In this document: positions 36,207 through 43,350 of the stretch, piece by piece
Position numbering within the stretch: position 1 is the first letter of the stretch
Layout: the number at the start of each line of letters is the position of its first letter
Assembly: GCF_001542815.1 (NCBI RefSeq)
Contig: NZ_CP006992.1
Span: forward strand, 3,353,501 to 3,417,500
DNA length: 64,000 nt
Origin: Methylobacterium sp. AMS5
GTDB taxonomy: Bacteria > Pseudomonadota > Alphaproteobacteria > Rhizobiales > Beijerinckiaceae
Reading direction: 5' to 3'
Notes under the pieces: model-generated
Told to the model about the DNA's origin: nothing
The model's database searches: none
Seen by the model: only the letters and a program-made list of their open reading frames with translations
Position numbers and translations under genes: made by a program

Positions 36207-37202
36207 TTACGGCTGTCCGGTTGCGTCCATTGCACAGACAGAAATCAAGTGTTTGTGTAGGATTAAGATGCGCCCCGGCACGTCCGACTTGCTTTGGCGC
36301 CGAATGGCCGCCGGGCGCATCTCGGCGATGACCAGACGAGCCTGCTCGGCCACCTCTCGCAGATAGGTGTCGGAATGGGCGTAGCGCCCGTCGGCACCGA
36401 GCACGACACCCGATTCCTCCCGTAGCGGGGACTGGACGGTGAAGGCGGCCAGCCCGCCGGGCCGCAGCACGCGGGCTATCCCAGACAGGGCCGACGTCAA
36501 ATCCCCCAGATAGATGAAGACGTCGGCGGCCACGATCAGGTCGGCGGAGGCCGCCGGCTCGGCAGCCAGGAACGTGACGAGGCCGGCCTCGGCAAGACGC
36601 TCGTAGAGCCCGATGCGGCCGGCCAGCGCCAGCATGGCAGGGGAGAGGTCGCAACCGGCCAGGCGCCCGACCCGACCCGCGAGCGCCCGACCCATCAGCC
36701 CGGTACCGCAGCCGAGATCGAGCCCGTTCGGGAAGTGTTGCGGCGCACAAGACGGGTCCGGCCGCGCCAGCGCGTCGAGTGCCGCGACCATCAGCGCCGG
36801 CCCGCAATAGCCGAGTTCGTCCACGAGATGCCGTTCGAAGCGCGGGGCGTAGCCGTCGAACAGCGCGCGGATATAGGCTGGCGTGATCGCCGCGAGCGCA
36901 TCGCCTGCGCCGAGCGCGGCGCGATGCAGGCGGCTGCCCAGCGCGTCCTCGGGATCGAGTTCGAGCGTCCGCCCGAACGCCGCGAGCGCCGCGAGCCGGT
37001 CGGCCGCGTCCCGGCTTTGCCCGAACAGGGTCTCGCGGGCGCGCCCGAGCAGAAACCAGGCGGGCGCGTAGCCGGGAGCGCGTTCCAGCGTCTGCTCCGC
37101 CATCTCCGCCGCCCCGGCGGGGTCGTCCTCGGCGAGGCAGGCCTCGGCGTAGGCGTAACGGCGGTCGGCGAGGAGATCGCCGGAGGAGCGCTGTCGGGAC
37201 AT
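36207..37202 (-). CDS. TPR-containing SAM-dependent methyltransferase
   Basis: A 331-residue protein. The N-terminal 90 residues form TPR-like helices (AYAEACLAEDDPAGAAEMAE, ALAAFGRTLELDPEDALG). A class I methyltransferase follows: motif I LDLGCGTGLMGRAL (about 165), then CDLSPAMLALA and LIVAADVFIYLGDL. YIRALFDGYAPRFERHL is a common lead-in for this family. Substrate unknown. It is divergent from the exonuclease gene, with 45 bp between the two starts. Confidence 0.88.
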   Translation of the reverse strand: MSRQRSSGDLLADRRYAYAEACLAEDDPAGAAEMAEQTLERAPGYAPAWFLLGRARETLFGQSRDAADRLAALAAFGRTLELDPEDALGSRLHRAALGAGDALAAITPAYIRALFDGYAPRFERHLVDELGYCGPALMVAALDALARPDPSCAPQHFPNGLDLGCGTGLMGRALAGRVGRLAGCDLSPAMLALAGRIGLYERLAEAGLVTFLAAEPAASADLIVAADVFIYLGDLTSALSGIARVLRPGGLAAFTVQSPLREESGVVLGADGRYAHSDTYLREVAEQARLVIAEMRPAAIRRQSKSDVPGRILILHKHLISVCAMDATGQP

Positions 37203-37247
37203 CGTGCGTTTGCGGCCTTGGGAAACCTCCGCCCTATATCCCGGCCG

Positions 37248-38306
37248 ATGTCGCAGCGCGCCTCCGATCTCCTCACCCTGACCCGCGAGGGCCTCTACTG
37301 TCCGCTCGGGCGCTTCCACGTCGATCCGACGCGGCCGGTCGAGCGGGCGCTGATCACCCACGGCCATGCCGACCACGCCCGCGCCGGCCACGGCACCGTG
37401 CTGGCCACGCCCGAGACCCTGCGGATCATGGCCGTGCGCTACGGCGAGGATTTCTGCACGACCCGCCAGGAGGCACCGCTCGGCGAACGGATGCGGATCG
37501 GCGACGTCACCGTGTTCTTCGCCCCCGCCGGCCACGTGCTCGGTTCGGCGCAGATCGCGATCGAGCGCGAGGGCAAACGCCTTGTCGTCTCCGGCGACTA
37601 CAAGCGCGCGCACGATCCGACCTGTCTGCCGTTCGAAGTGGTGCCCTGCGACGTGTTCATCACCGAGGCCACCTTCGGCCTGCCGGTCTTCCGTCATCCC
37701 GACACGCGGGGCGAGGTGCGCAAGCTGATCGATTCGGTGACGCTGTTTCCCGAGCGCGCCCACATCGTCGGCGCCTACGCGCTGGGCAAGGCGCAGCGGG
37801 TGATGGCGCTGCTGCGCGAGGAAGGGTGGGACCGGCCGATCCACCTGCACGGGGCGATGGAGAAGCTGACCGAACTCTACAAGCGTGAGGGCGTACCGCT
37901 CGGCGAGACGCCGAAGGTGGGGGCGGCCGACCGGAAGACCCTGCACGGCGCCATCGTGCTCTGCCCGCCGTCCTCGATTCAGGATCTGTGGTCGCGCAAG
38001 TTCCCCGATCCGGTCACCGCCTTCGCCTCGGGCTGGATGCGGGTGCGCGCCCGCGCCCGGCAGAAGGGCGTCGAGCTGCCGCTCGTCATCTCCGATCATT
38101 CCGACTGGCCGGACCTGTGCCGGACGATCCTCGACACGGGGGCCGAGGAGGTCTGGGTGACGCATGGCCAGGAGGACGCGCTGGTGCATTGGTGCGGCAC
38201 GCGCGGCATCCGCGCCAAGCCGCTGCACCTCCTGGGCTACGGCGACGACGGCGAGGCCGAGCCCGATCCGGGACACGACCCGCGGATGGAGGAGGCCTCG
38301 GCGTGA
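37248..38306 (+). CDS. Ligase-associated DNA exonuclease (metallo-beta-lactamase/beta-CASP)
   Basis: Predicted 3'-exonuclease of the bacterial Lhr-MPE-Exo-Lig DNA-repair set. The metal motif is THGHADHA (His38, His40, Asp42, His43); AGHVLGSAQI, VVSGDYK and ISDHSDWPDL supply further metal and beta-CASP residues, and VWVTHGQEDALV closes the fold. The ATG at 37248 gives 352 aa. Its stop overlaps the start of the ligase gene, which points to a joint function. Lhr-type helicase and MPE genes are not in the window. Confidence 0.92.
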   Translation: MSQRASDLLTLTREGLYCPLGRFHVDPTRPVERALITHGHADHARAGHGTVLATPETLRIMAVRYGEDFCTTRQEAPLGERMRIGDVTVFFAPAGHVLGSAQIAIEREGKRLVVSGDYKRAHDPTCLPFEVVPCDVFITEATFGLPVFRHPDTRGEVRKLIDSVTLFPERAHIVGAYALGKAQRVMALLREEGWDRPIHLHGAMEKLTELYKREGVPLGETPKVGAADRKTLHGAIVLCPPSSIQDLWSRKFPDPVTAFASGWMRVRARARQKGVELPLVISDHSDWPDLCRTILDTGAEEVWVTHGQEDALVHWCGTRGIRAKPLHLLGYGDDGEAEPDPGHDPRMEEASA

Positions 38307-40207
38307 ACGACTTCGCCCACCTCCTCGACCGACTCGCCTACGAGCCGCGCCGCAACGCCAAGCTGCGCCTGCTCCAGGATTTCTTCGCCGGCACCCCCGA
38401 CCCGGAGCGCGGCTGGGCGCTCGCCGCCATGACCGGCGGACTCACCTTCCGCGAGGCCAAGCCGGCGCTGATCCGCGGGCTGGTGGAAGAGCGGGTCGAT
38501 CCGGTGCTGTTCTCGCTCTCGCACAACTACGTGGGCGACCTCGCCGAGACCACGGCGCTGATCTGGCCGGGCCCGGGTGAATCGCCGGATGCTTCCCCCT
38601 CTCCCCGCATGCGGGGAGAGGGTCGCGACGACCGCGTCGTCGGCGCGACAAGCGGCAGCGAGGGTGAGGAGGCCTTGACGGACGAGGCTCTTCCGGAATC
38701 GCCCCCTCACCATCGCCGGCCGGCTCGCTCTGCCGACGACGCGGTCGCCGAAGCCCTCTGCCCGCAAGCGGGGAGAGGGGACGCCCCTGGCATCGGCCAC
38801 AATAACCCTCCTCTCTGCGTCCCCCCCCTCGCCGAGGTCGTCGAAACCCTCGCCACCACCCCGAAGCGCGAACTCCCGCAGCATCTCGCCCGTTGGCTTG
38901 ACGCCCTCGACGAGACCGGGCGCTGGGCGCTTCTCAAGCTCGTCACCGGCAACCTTCGCGTCGGCGTTTCGGCCCGTCTGGCCAAGACGGCGGTCGGCGC
39001 GCTCGGCGGCCACGAGGCGGATGCGGTCGAGGAAGTCTGGCACGGGCTCAGGCCGCCCTATCCCGAGCTGTTCGCCTGGGTGGAGGGCAGGGCTGAGCGG
39101 CCGGAGAGCCGCAACCCGGCCCCGTTCCGGCCGCCGATGCTCTCGCACCCGGTGGAGGAGTTCGAAGACCTCGACAAACTCGAACCGGAGGCGTTTTCGG
39201 CGGAGTGGAAATGGGACGGCATCCGCGTCCAGCTCGCGGGCGGGCGCGACAGCCAGGGCCGGCAGGTCCAAAAAGTCTACTCGCGCACCGGCGAGGACAT
39301 CTCCGCCGCGTTCCCCGATCTCGCCGAGGCGATCACCTTCGACGGCGCCCTCGACGGCGAATTGCTGATCCTGCGCGAGGGACGCGTCCAGAGCTTCAAC
39401 GTGCTCCAGCAACGGCTCAACCGGAAGGCGGTGACGGGCAAGCTCCTGGAGGAGTTCCCGGCCCATGTCCGCGCCTACGACGTGCTGTCGGCCGAGGGCG
39501 AGGACCTGCGCCCGCTGCCCTTCGCCGAGCGTCGCCCCCGGTTGGAGGCCCTCGTGCAGCGGTTGGACCACGCCCGGATCGACCTCTCGCCCGTGGTGTC
39601 GTTCGCGACCTGGGACGACGTCGCCGCGGCGCGCGCCGATCCGGCCTCCGCCGGGGCGGGGGCCGATGCGGACGCCATCGAGGGCGTGATGCTCAAGCGG
39701 CGCAACAGCCCCTACCTGCCGGGCCGTCCCAAGGGGCCGTGGTGGAAGTGGAAGCGCGAGCCCTACGTGGTCGATGCCGTGATGATGTACGCCCAGCGCG
39801 GCCACGGGAAGCGCTCGTCCTTCTACTCCGACTACACCTTCGGCTGCTGGCGCGAGGGGGCGGAAGGCGAGGAGTTGGTGCCGGTCGGCAAGGCCTATCA
39901 CGGCTTCACCGATGCCGAACTGCAAAAGCTCGACCGCTACGTCCGCAACCATACGACCAAGCGGTTCGGCCCGGTGCGCGAGGTCGCCTACGGCCGCGAG
40001 GCCGGGCTGGTGCTGGAGATCGCCTTCGAGGGCGTGCAGCGCTCGACCCGGCACAAATCGGGCGTGGCGATGCGCTTCCCCCGCGTCAGCCGCATCCGCT
40101 GGGACAAGCCGGCGGCGGAGGCCGACCGGGTCGATGTGCTGGAACGGATTCTGGCGCGCGGCGAGCGCGAGGTCGCGCCGGGCGCGGCGTTGGAGGCATC
40201 GGAATGA
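38303..40207 (+). CDS. ATP-dependent DNA ligase (bacterial LigB/LigC-like, Exo-linked)
   Basis: Seals nicks with ATP, probably in repair with the overlapping exonuclease. An N-terminal helical domain is followed by the nucleotidyltransferase core, with the active Lys about residue 303 in AEWKWDGIRVQL (KxDG), and by the OB domain (PWWKWKREPYVVDAVMMYAQ and AMRFPRVSRIRWDK). The GTG at 38303 overlaps the exonuclease stop. Residues about 98-160 are a Ser/Arg/Pro/Ala-rich insert encoded by a palindromic DNA element that keeps the frame; family members usually lack it. Total 634 aa. Confidence 0.92.
   Translation: MNDFAHLLDRLAYEPRRNAKLRLLQDFFAGTPDPERGWALAAMTGGLTFREAKPALIRGLVEERVDPVLFSLSHNYVGDLAETTALIWPGPGESPDASPSPRMRGEGRDDRVVGATSGSEGEEALTDEALPESPPHHRRPARSADDAVAEALCPQAGRGDAPGIGHNNPPLCVPPLAEVVETLATTPKRELPQHLARWLDALDETGRWALLKLVTGNLRVGVSARLAKTAVGALGGHEADAVEEVWHGLRPPYPELFAWVEGRAERPESRNPAPFRPPMLSHPVEEFEDLDKLEPEAFSAEWKWDGIRVQLAGGRDSQGRQVQKVYSRTGEDISAAFPDLAEAITFDGALDGELLILREGRVQSFNVLQQRLNRKAVTGKLLEEFPAHVRAYDVLSAEGEDLRPLPFAERRPRLEALVQRLDHARIDLSPVVSFATWDDVAAARADPASAGAGADADAIEGVMLKRRNSPYLPGRPKGPWWKWKREPYVVDAVMMYAQRGHGKRSSFYSDYTFGCWREGAEGEELVPVGKAYHGFTDAELQKLDRYVRNHTTKRFGPVREVAYGREAGLVLEIAFEGVQRSTRHKSGVAMRFPRVSRIRWDKPAAEADRVDVLERILARGEREVAPGAALEASE
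38596..38780. repeat. Large palindromic element inserted in frame within the ligase gene
   Basis: About 185 bp forming a near-complete inverted repeat. Each end has CCCCTCTCCCCGC-type arms, each arm a small hairpin itself, and inside them GACGACCGCGTCGTCGG at left matches the complement of CCGACGACGCGGTCG at right. The centre is GGTGAGGAGGC...GCCCCCTCACC around 38688. It looks like an intergenic repeat family that landed in a coding region. Confidence 0.8.
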
Positions 40208-40734
40208 GACAGGCGGGCAGAACCAGCGGAAAGATCGGGCCGCTCGAAGGGTTTTCGACGGCCGAAGTGACCCGGCAGGCGAGTGCGCGGGTGACGGTCG
40301 CGACGCCCGGACCGGGTTTCACGGATGTCACCGAGGCCGTGGCGGGTTTCGTCGCGGAGAGCGGCCTCCGCTCCGGCCTCGTCAGCGTGTTCTGCCGGCA
40401 CACCTCGGCGTCGCTGACGATCCAGGAGAACGCCGACCCGGATGTGCGGGTCGATCTGATGACCGCGCTCGACGGGCTTGCGCCGCGACACGGGCAGTAC
40501 GTCCACGGTATGGAGGGGCCGAACCGGTTACAAAGCCACCGACGATACGTTCACTCGGCAGAGGGACCAGATGATATGCCAGGGCACATCCGGACTATGT
40601 TGACTGACTCTAGCTTATCCATCCCCATTAACTCTGGACAACTCGGATTGGGGCAGTGGCAAGGGATATACCTTATCGAACATCGCGATCGGCCTCACCT
40701 GCGTGAGATCATCATTACCGCCATCGGGACATAA
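40204..40734 (+). CDS. yjbQ: YjbQ family protein, hybrid gene with element-supplied 3' end
   Basis: Protein of the YjbQ/UPF0047 family (some members have thiamin-phosphate synthase activity). Codons 1-106 are host-like (FCRHTSASLTIQENADPDV). From 40522 the sequence turns AT-rich but continues in frame, supplying a diverged C terminus with the conserved WQGIYLIEHRDR. Relative to the native gene the hybrid carries 16 extra residues after EGP, duplicating a YVHxxEGP unit. The native 3' end is stranded at 43178-43342. Length 176 aa; the rejoined native gene would be 160 aa. Whether the hybrid is active is unknown. Confidence 0.88.
   Translation: MRQAGRTSGKIGPLEGFSTAEVTRQASARVTVATPGPGFTDVTEAVAGFVAESGLRSGLVSVFCRHTSASLTIQENADPDVRVDLMTALDGLAPRHGQYVHGMEGPNRLQSHRRYVHSAEGPDDMPGHIRTMLTDSSLSIPINSGQLGLGQWQGIYLIEHRDRPHLREIIITAIGT
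40513..40521 (+). repeat. Left 9-bp direct repeat (attL core candidate)
   Basis: GAGGGGCCG, repeated exactly at 43169-43177. Joining the host DNA across the two copies restores an uninterrupted native yjbQ frame, so this is the recombination point or close to it. Confidence 0.8.
40531..40548 (+). repeat. Left inverted arm CAAAGCC-N6-GATAC
   Basis: Nine bases inside the left direct repeat. The same gapped motif occurs on the opposite strand near the right end (43135-43152), so the two face each other. It may be a recombinase-binding arm; the spacing to the core differs (9 versus 16 bases). Confidence 0.4.
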
Positions 40735-40739
40735 AATCT

Positions 40740-40762
40740 TAAATCCGCCCGCACGGATTTTA
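40740..40762. terminator. Bidirectional terminator between hybrid yjbQ and the RloB gene
   Basis: AAATCCG-CCCGCA-CGGATTT with flanking T/A: a 7-bp stem followed by T on the plus strand and A-rich sequence before it, so it can work for both convergent genes. It lies inside the element. Confidence 0.65.
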
Positions 40763-40797
40763 GCCACACGCGACGATCCAGCAGTTGAGGCACACTA

Positions 40798-41433
40798 CTA
40801 GCCCTTGAGGACGCTGCGTTTTTTGTACAACTTCATCAGCCTCGATACCAAGACATGAACATTCGTTCCGGGGTTACTAATGCCTTGCCTAGATAGCCAA
40901 TCAGCATTACGACATGCCTGCTCGGTCATAGGAAACAGGACCGCAAAATCAACTTCCTTTTCTTTTTTGCAGTATTTGTTGTGATGTTTAGAAACCAAAT
41001 TGATCGCGTCTTTCTCGTTAACAAGGGGGGAAAGCGATATTTTCTCCCAGTGGAGCGCAAGCCAGACTTCAAATGATCTAGTAGATACGCAAAGGGTGAT
41101 CTGAGCCTTTTCGCATATACCTACAGCATCAGATAAATCTTGCGGAGATGTGTCGTCGACGTCACAAACGCAATAAACTTCCTCAAATGGACCCTCGCTA
41201 GCGGCCCAGTCCCTGCAAGCCTCTACAGCTTCCAAAGCATTACCGCCACTTCGAAGATAGTATGGTCTGATATCAGCGCCGACGTTGCCGAGCTTGAGCT
41301 TCCATCCCATAAAATATCGATATTCCGTGCGCTCGCCGTCGACGCCAACAGCAATAACCCTTATCCGAGCGGACCTTCTTCCCTGCTTGCGTGACGCAAG
41401 TTTGCTTCCGAAGCGGTGCGTAGGCTTGGGCAT
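40798..41433 (-). CDS. RloB-family (AbiLii-like) TOPRIM-type protein
   Basis: Second gene of the element's pair, 211 aa. The RloB pattern is visible: IAVGVDGERTEYRYF near the N terminus carries the TOPRIM-type acidic residue (GExTE), and VYCVCDVDDTSP has the Asp-x-Asp-Asp group. ISLCVSTRSFEVW-like FEVWLALHW is also typical. TOPRIM folds of this kind are usually nucleases. AAGGA at seven bases makes the ATG at 41433 the start; a TTG at 41448 is less likely. It lies 21 bp after the ATPase gene. AT-rich compared with the host. Target unknown. Confidence 0.85.
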   Translation of the reverse strand: MPKPTHRFGSKLASRKQGRRSARIRVIAVGVDGERTEYRYFMGWKLKLGNVGADIRPYYLRSGGNALEAVEACRDWAASEGPFEEVYCVCDVDDTSPQDLSDAVGICEKAQITLCVSTRSFEVWLALHWEKISLSPLVNEKDAINLVSKHHNKYCKKEKEVDFAVLFPMTEQACRNADWLSRQGISNPGTNVHVLVSRLMKLYKKRSVLKG

Positions 41434-41454
41434 GATACTATCCTTCAACCCAAG

Positions 41455-42759
41455 CTAGTGCGAATGCAATTCTTCTAAATTCAATCCAAGTGCAGGTATC
41501 GCCCCGTATCTTCCGCGAAGGTATCCTCGCTCAAGATTCTCATCCTTCCTCGGGGCAAATTCAAGGAGAGAGTAGAGCTTTGACTTAGCATGTACTTTCT
41601 CAACGAACCAAATTTGGTCTCGCCTAAGCAAGGATTGATCGAGCAAATTGGTATCATGTGTCGTGAAAACGACTTGACCACCAGCCTTATTCACGTCCTT
41701 ATTCTGGAACAACTCAACAATCATCCTGGCAAGATGCGGATGAATGCTGGTTTCAAGCTCATCTACAATCACAACATCTCCAGACCGGAGACCAAACAGT
41801 ACCCTCGCCACCATAGAGAAGAATTTTTTGAAGCCTTTAGATTGAACCTCGTATGGAAGAAGGATTCTTGACTTTCCAGACTTAACTGCAAAATTTATGC
41901 TATATCCGTAGCTTGACTCAAAAATTGAAAGAGCTTCTTCCTGTAGCATACCCTTCATAGCCTCGGGATATGAGGGTTCATCATTCTTTTTTATCAGAAT
42001 ATCGATCAAACCCGGCTCTACAACGCGCATGAGAGATAGAACAGATTTTTTCATCTCCTCATCTTCAAGGAGCAATTGCGCTGTAAGCATAGAATGCATA
42101 CGCTCTGGTGGTCCGGGCAAATTCACAGAGCTAATTCTATCTTGAAACCAATCATAAACTATCCGGCACACAGGGTGGTTCTCCTGCGCCGCAACAGAAA
42201 GTGCTAGACTGTTCTCTCTAGTCTTCCGGACAACAGAAGGTACGAATGGCCCTTCCTCACCGAAAGCGGGGCCATATTCAATATCGGTAATAAATTTACC
42301 AGCGTCACCTCTTTGCGTCCTTCTCGAAAAAACTAAAACCTCCTTTCCGTTTGGATATGCCATTAGCCATTCCTCCTCGAACAATGAGGAGGAAGCAGCA
42401 ACGCCATAGCTATACCTTGTTTCTTCAATTAAAAAGTCAACCTCGATGACAGCCGGGGTCTTATAACTGTCTTTTCCAGCAAACTGGGAAATCTTTGTAC
42501 CACGGCCAGGTTTCCATAAGCGATGAGATTCAAGCACCGCATCATGAAGGTAGCTCAATGCTTGAAGAACATTCGTCTTACCTGCGGAATTTGCGCCGTA
42601 TATGGCTATTGCTGGCAAAATCTTCGAAGGTAGCTTTGCTTTAACAGGCGGAACCAACAGACAATCGGGAAGCGTCTTGTCCGCGCGATGGGAAAGGAGG
42701 GACAGGCTTCCCCCGTCTTTGAACGATTTAAAATTTTTAAAACGGTAAGCGATGAGCAT
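41455..42759 (-). CDS. AAA-family ATPase (RloA/AbiLi-like, OLD/ABC-type)
   Basis: First gene of the element's pair, 434 aa. RFKNFKSFKDGGSLSLLS is the usual N terminus of ABC/SMC-like AAA_15 ATPases. Walker A is YGANSAGKTN (54-63), Walker B VVIVDELETSIHP (about 329-341), and a switch His is in TTHDTNLLD. The C-terminal RGRYGAIPAL is typical of the RloA/AbiLi group. No nuclease domain is fused, so the RloB partner is the likely effector. The ATG at 42759 opens the conserved N terminus; the frame further upstream lacks similarity. Role in phage defence is inferred from family and pairing. Confidence 0.88.
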   Translation of the reverse strand: MLIAYRFKNFKSFKDGGSLSLLSHRADKTLPDCLLVPPVKAKLPSKILPAIAIYGANSAGKTNVLQALSYLHDAVLESHRLWKPGRGTKISQFAGKDSYKTPAVIEVDFLIEETRYSYGVAASSSLFEEEWLMAYPNGKEVLVFSRRTQRGDAGKFITDIEYGPAFGEEGPFVPSVVRKTRENSLALSVAAQENHPVCRIVYDWFQDRISSVNLPGPPERMHSMLTAQLLLEDEEMKKSVLSLMRVVEPGLIDILIKKNDEPSYPEAMKGMLQEEALSIFESSYGYSINFAVKSGKSRILLPYEVQSKGFKKFFSMVARVLFGLRSGDVVIVDELETSIHPHLARMIVELFQNKDVNKAGGQVVFTTHDTNLLDQSLLRRDQIWFVEKVHAKSKLYSLLEFAPRKDENLERGYLRGRYGAIPALGLNLEELHSH

Positions 42760-43036
42760 TCTAACTGTCCAGCGGACGGTGGCGCCTCGGAGAGCGCCTC
42801 CTCTTGTCGGTCGAAAAATGTGAAAAGTCCACGAATTTGGTGCACGAGCACGCAACGGGGTACGTACCTATCCGCCGAAGGTACGCATAGCCCCCACGAG
42901 GCTTTCGACTAACACCTGACACTAGAAGCATTTCATTAGCGTACGCCCTAAGGTGACGGCGCAATGTGACAGCGGATAACGTCACATCAGGGTAATTCTG
43001 ATCAGATGTTACATCACCGTAAGGCGGTCTTAGACT
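42760..43036 (-). promoter_or_regulatory. Operator-like region upstream of the AAA ATPase gene
   Basis: No convincing gene is seen here. The region holds TGTGAC-N10-GTCACA (42965-42986), an 8-bp palindrome CTGATCAG (42998-43005) and repeated GATGT[AG]AC half-sites (near 42980 and 43010). Such a cluster could bind a regulator controlling the ATPase-RloB operon. A short frame (42985 to 42761, minus strand) contains TLRRHLRAYANE, which may be more recombinase debris. Confidence 0.4.
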
Positions 43037-43111
43037 CTACTGACGGCGCAGAGAGTCGCCCTGCTCCTGTACCTTGGTGGACATACAGACATATAAGAAC
43101 GCTGTCGGCAT
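43037..43111 (-). pseudogene. Serine-recombinase N-terminal remnant
   Basis: A 24-codon frame reads MPTAFLYVCMSTKVQEQG then DSLRRQ and stops. The pattern Y-x-R-x-ST-x2-Q-x4-SLxxQ is the catalytic N terminus of large serine recombinases; the Arg is Cys here (YVCMST for YVRMST). The frame ends where the rest of the catalytic domain should follow, and that domain is missing. It starts about 57 bp inside the right direct repeat, the usual place for an integrase gene. I read it as the dead integrase of this element. Confidence 0.65.
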
Positions 43112-43134
43112 CAACGCGAGCCCCAGCCTACTGA

Positions 43135-43152
43135 GTATCCATAGCGGCTTTG
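43135..43152 (-). repeat. Right inverted arm GTATC-N6-GGCTTTG
   Basis: Reverse complement of the left arm motif CAAAGCC-N6-GATAC, 16 bases inside the right direct repeat. The match is 12 of 12 fixed positions with the same six-base gap. Confidence 0.4.
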
Positions 43153-43168
43153 GATTGCGTTTTATAGC

Positions 43169-43177
43169 GAGGGGCCG
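43169..43177 (+). repeat. Right 9-bp direct repeat (attR core candidate)
   Basis: GAGGGGCCG, identical to 40513-40521, directly before the stranded native yjbQ 3' end. Confidence 0.8.
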
Positions 43178-43342
43178 GGCGACATGCCCGCCCATATCCG
43201 CACGATGGTGACCGACTCGGGCCTCACCATCCCCGTGAGCGACGGTCGCCTGGTGCTGGGCACGTGGCAGGGCATCTACCTGATCGAGCACCGCGACCGG
43301 GCGCATCGGCGGGAGATCGCGCTGCACGCCGTCGGCGCCTGA
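43178..43342 (+). pseudogene. yjbQ: Stranded native 3' end of yjbQ
   Basis: Fifty-four codons plus stop, G+C-rich like the host, encoding GDMPAHIRTMVTDSG through GTWQGIYLIEHRDRAHRRE. Fused to codons 1-106 at 40204-40521 it gives a complete 160-residue YjbQ with no frame break. By hand count, 39 of 57 residues from EGP onward match the element-supplied C terminus. It has no start signal of its own and is probably not translated. Confidence 0.85.
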
Positions 43343-43350
43343 AGCCGCTT

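Larger units (their letters stand above)
40522..43177. mobile_element. 2.66-kb AT-rich defence-type element inserted in yjbQ
   Basis: Sequence composition falls sharply from the surrounding 70% G+C, with A/T-ending codons throughout. Contents in order: replacement yjbQ 3' end, a terminator, an RloB-family gene, an AAA ATPase gene (both on the minus strand), an operator-like region, and a remnant resembling a serine-recombinase N terminus. It is bounded by GAGGGGCCG direct repeats. No intact integrase is present, so the element is either decayed or moved in trans. Insertion with replacement of the target gene's 3' end recalls phages that integrate in icd. Confidence 0.85.

Noticed and set aside
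36172..36807. Upstream extension of the DUF1275 gene frame
   Set aside because: It runs antisense-like through the methyltransferase in another frame with Arg/Gly-rich nonsense; a good ribosome-binding site marks the ATG at 36171.
38341..40054. Long open frames on the strand opposite the ligase and other genes
   Set aside because: In high-G+C DNA the antisense frame of real genes stays open; composition shows shadow translation (His/Gly/Arg/Glu-rich, no motifs).
42688..42912. Plus-strand frame antisense to the ATPase 5' end
   Set aside because: No ribosome-binding site or domain; overlaps a better gene.
42761..42985. A 74-codon minus-strand frame with TLRRHLRAYANE as a continued recombinase
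   Set aside because: The similarity is short and the rest of the frame is unlike any recombinase; kept only as possible debris.
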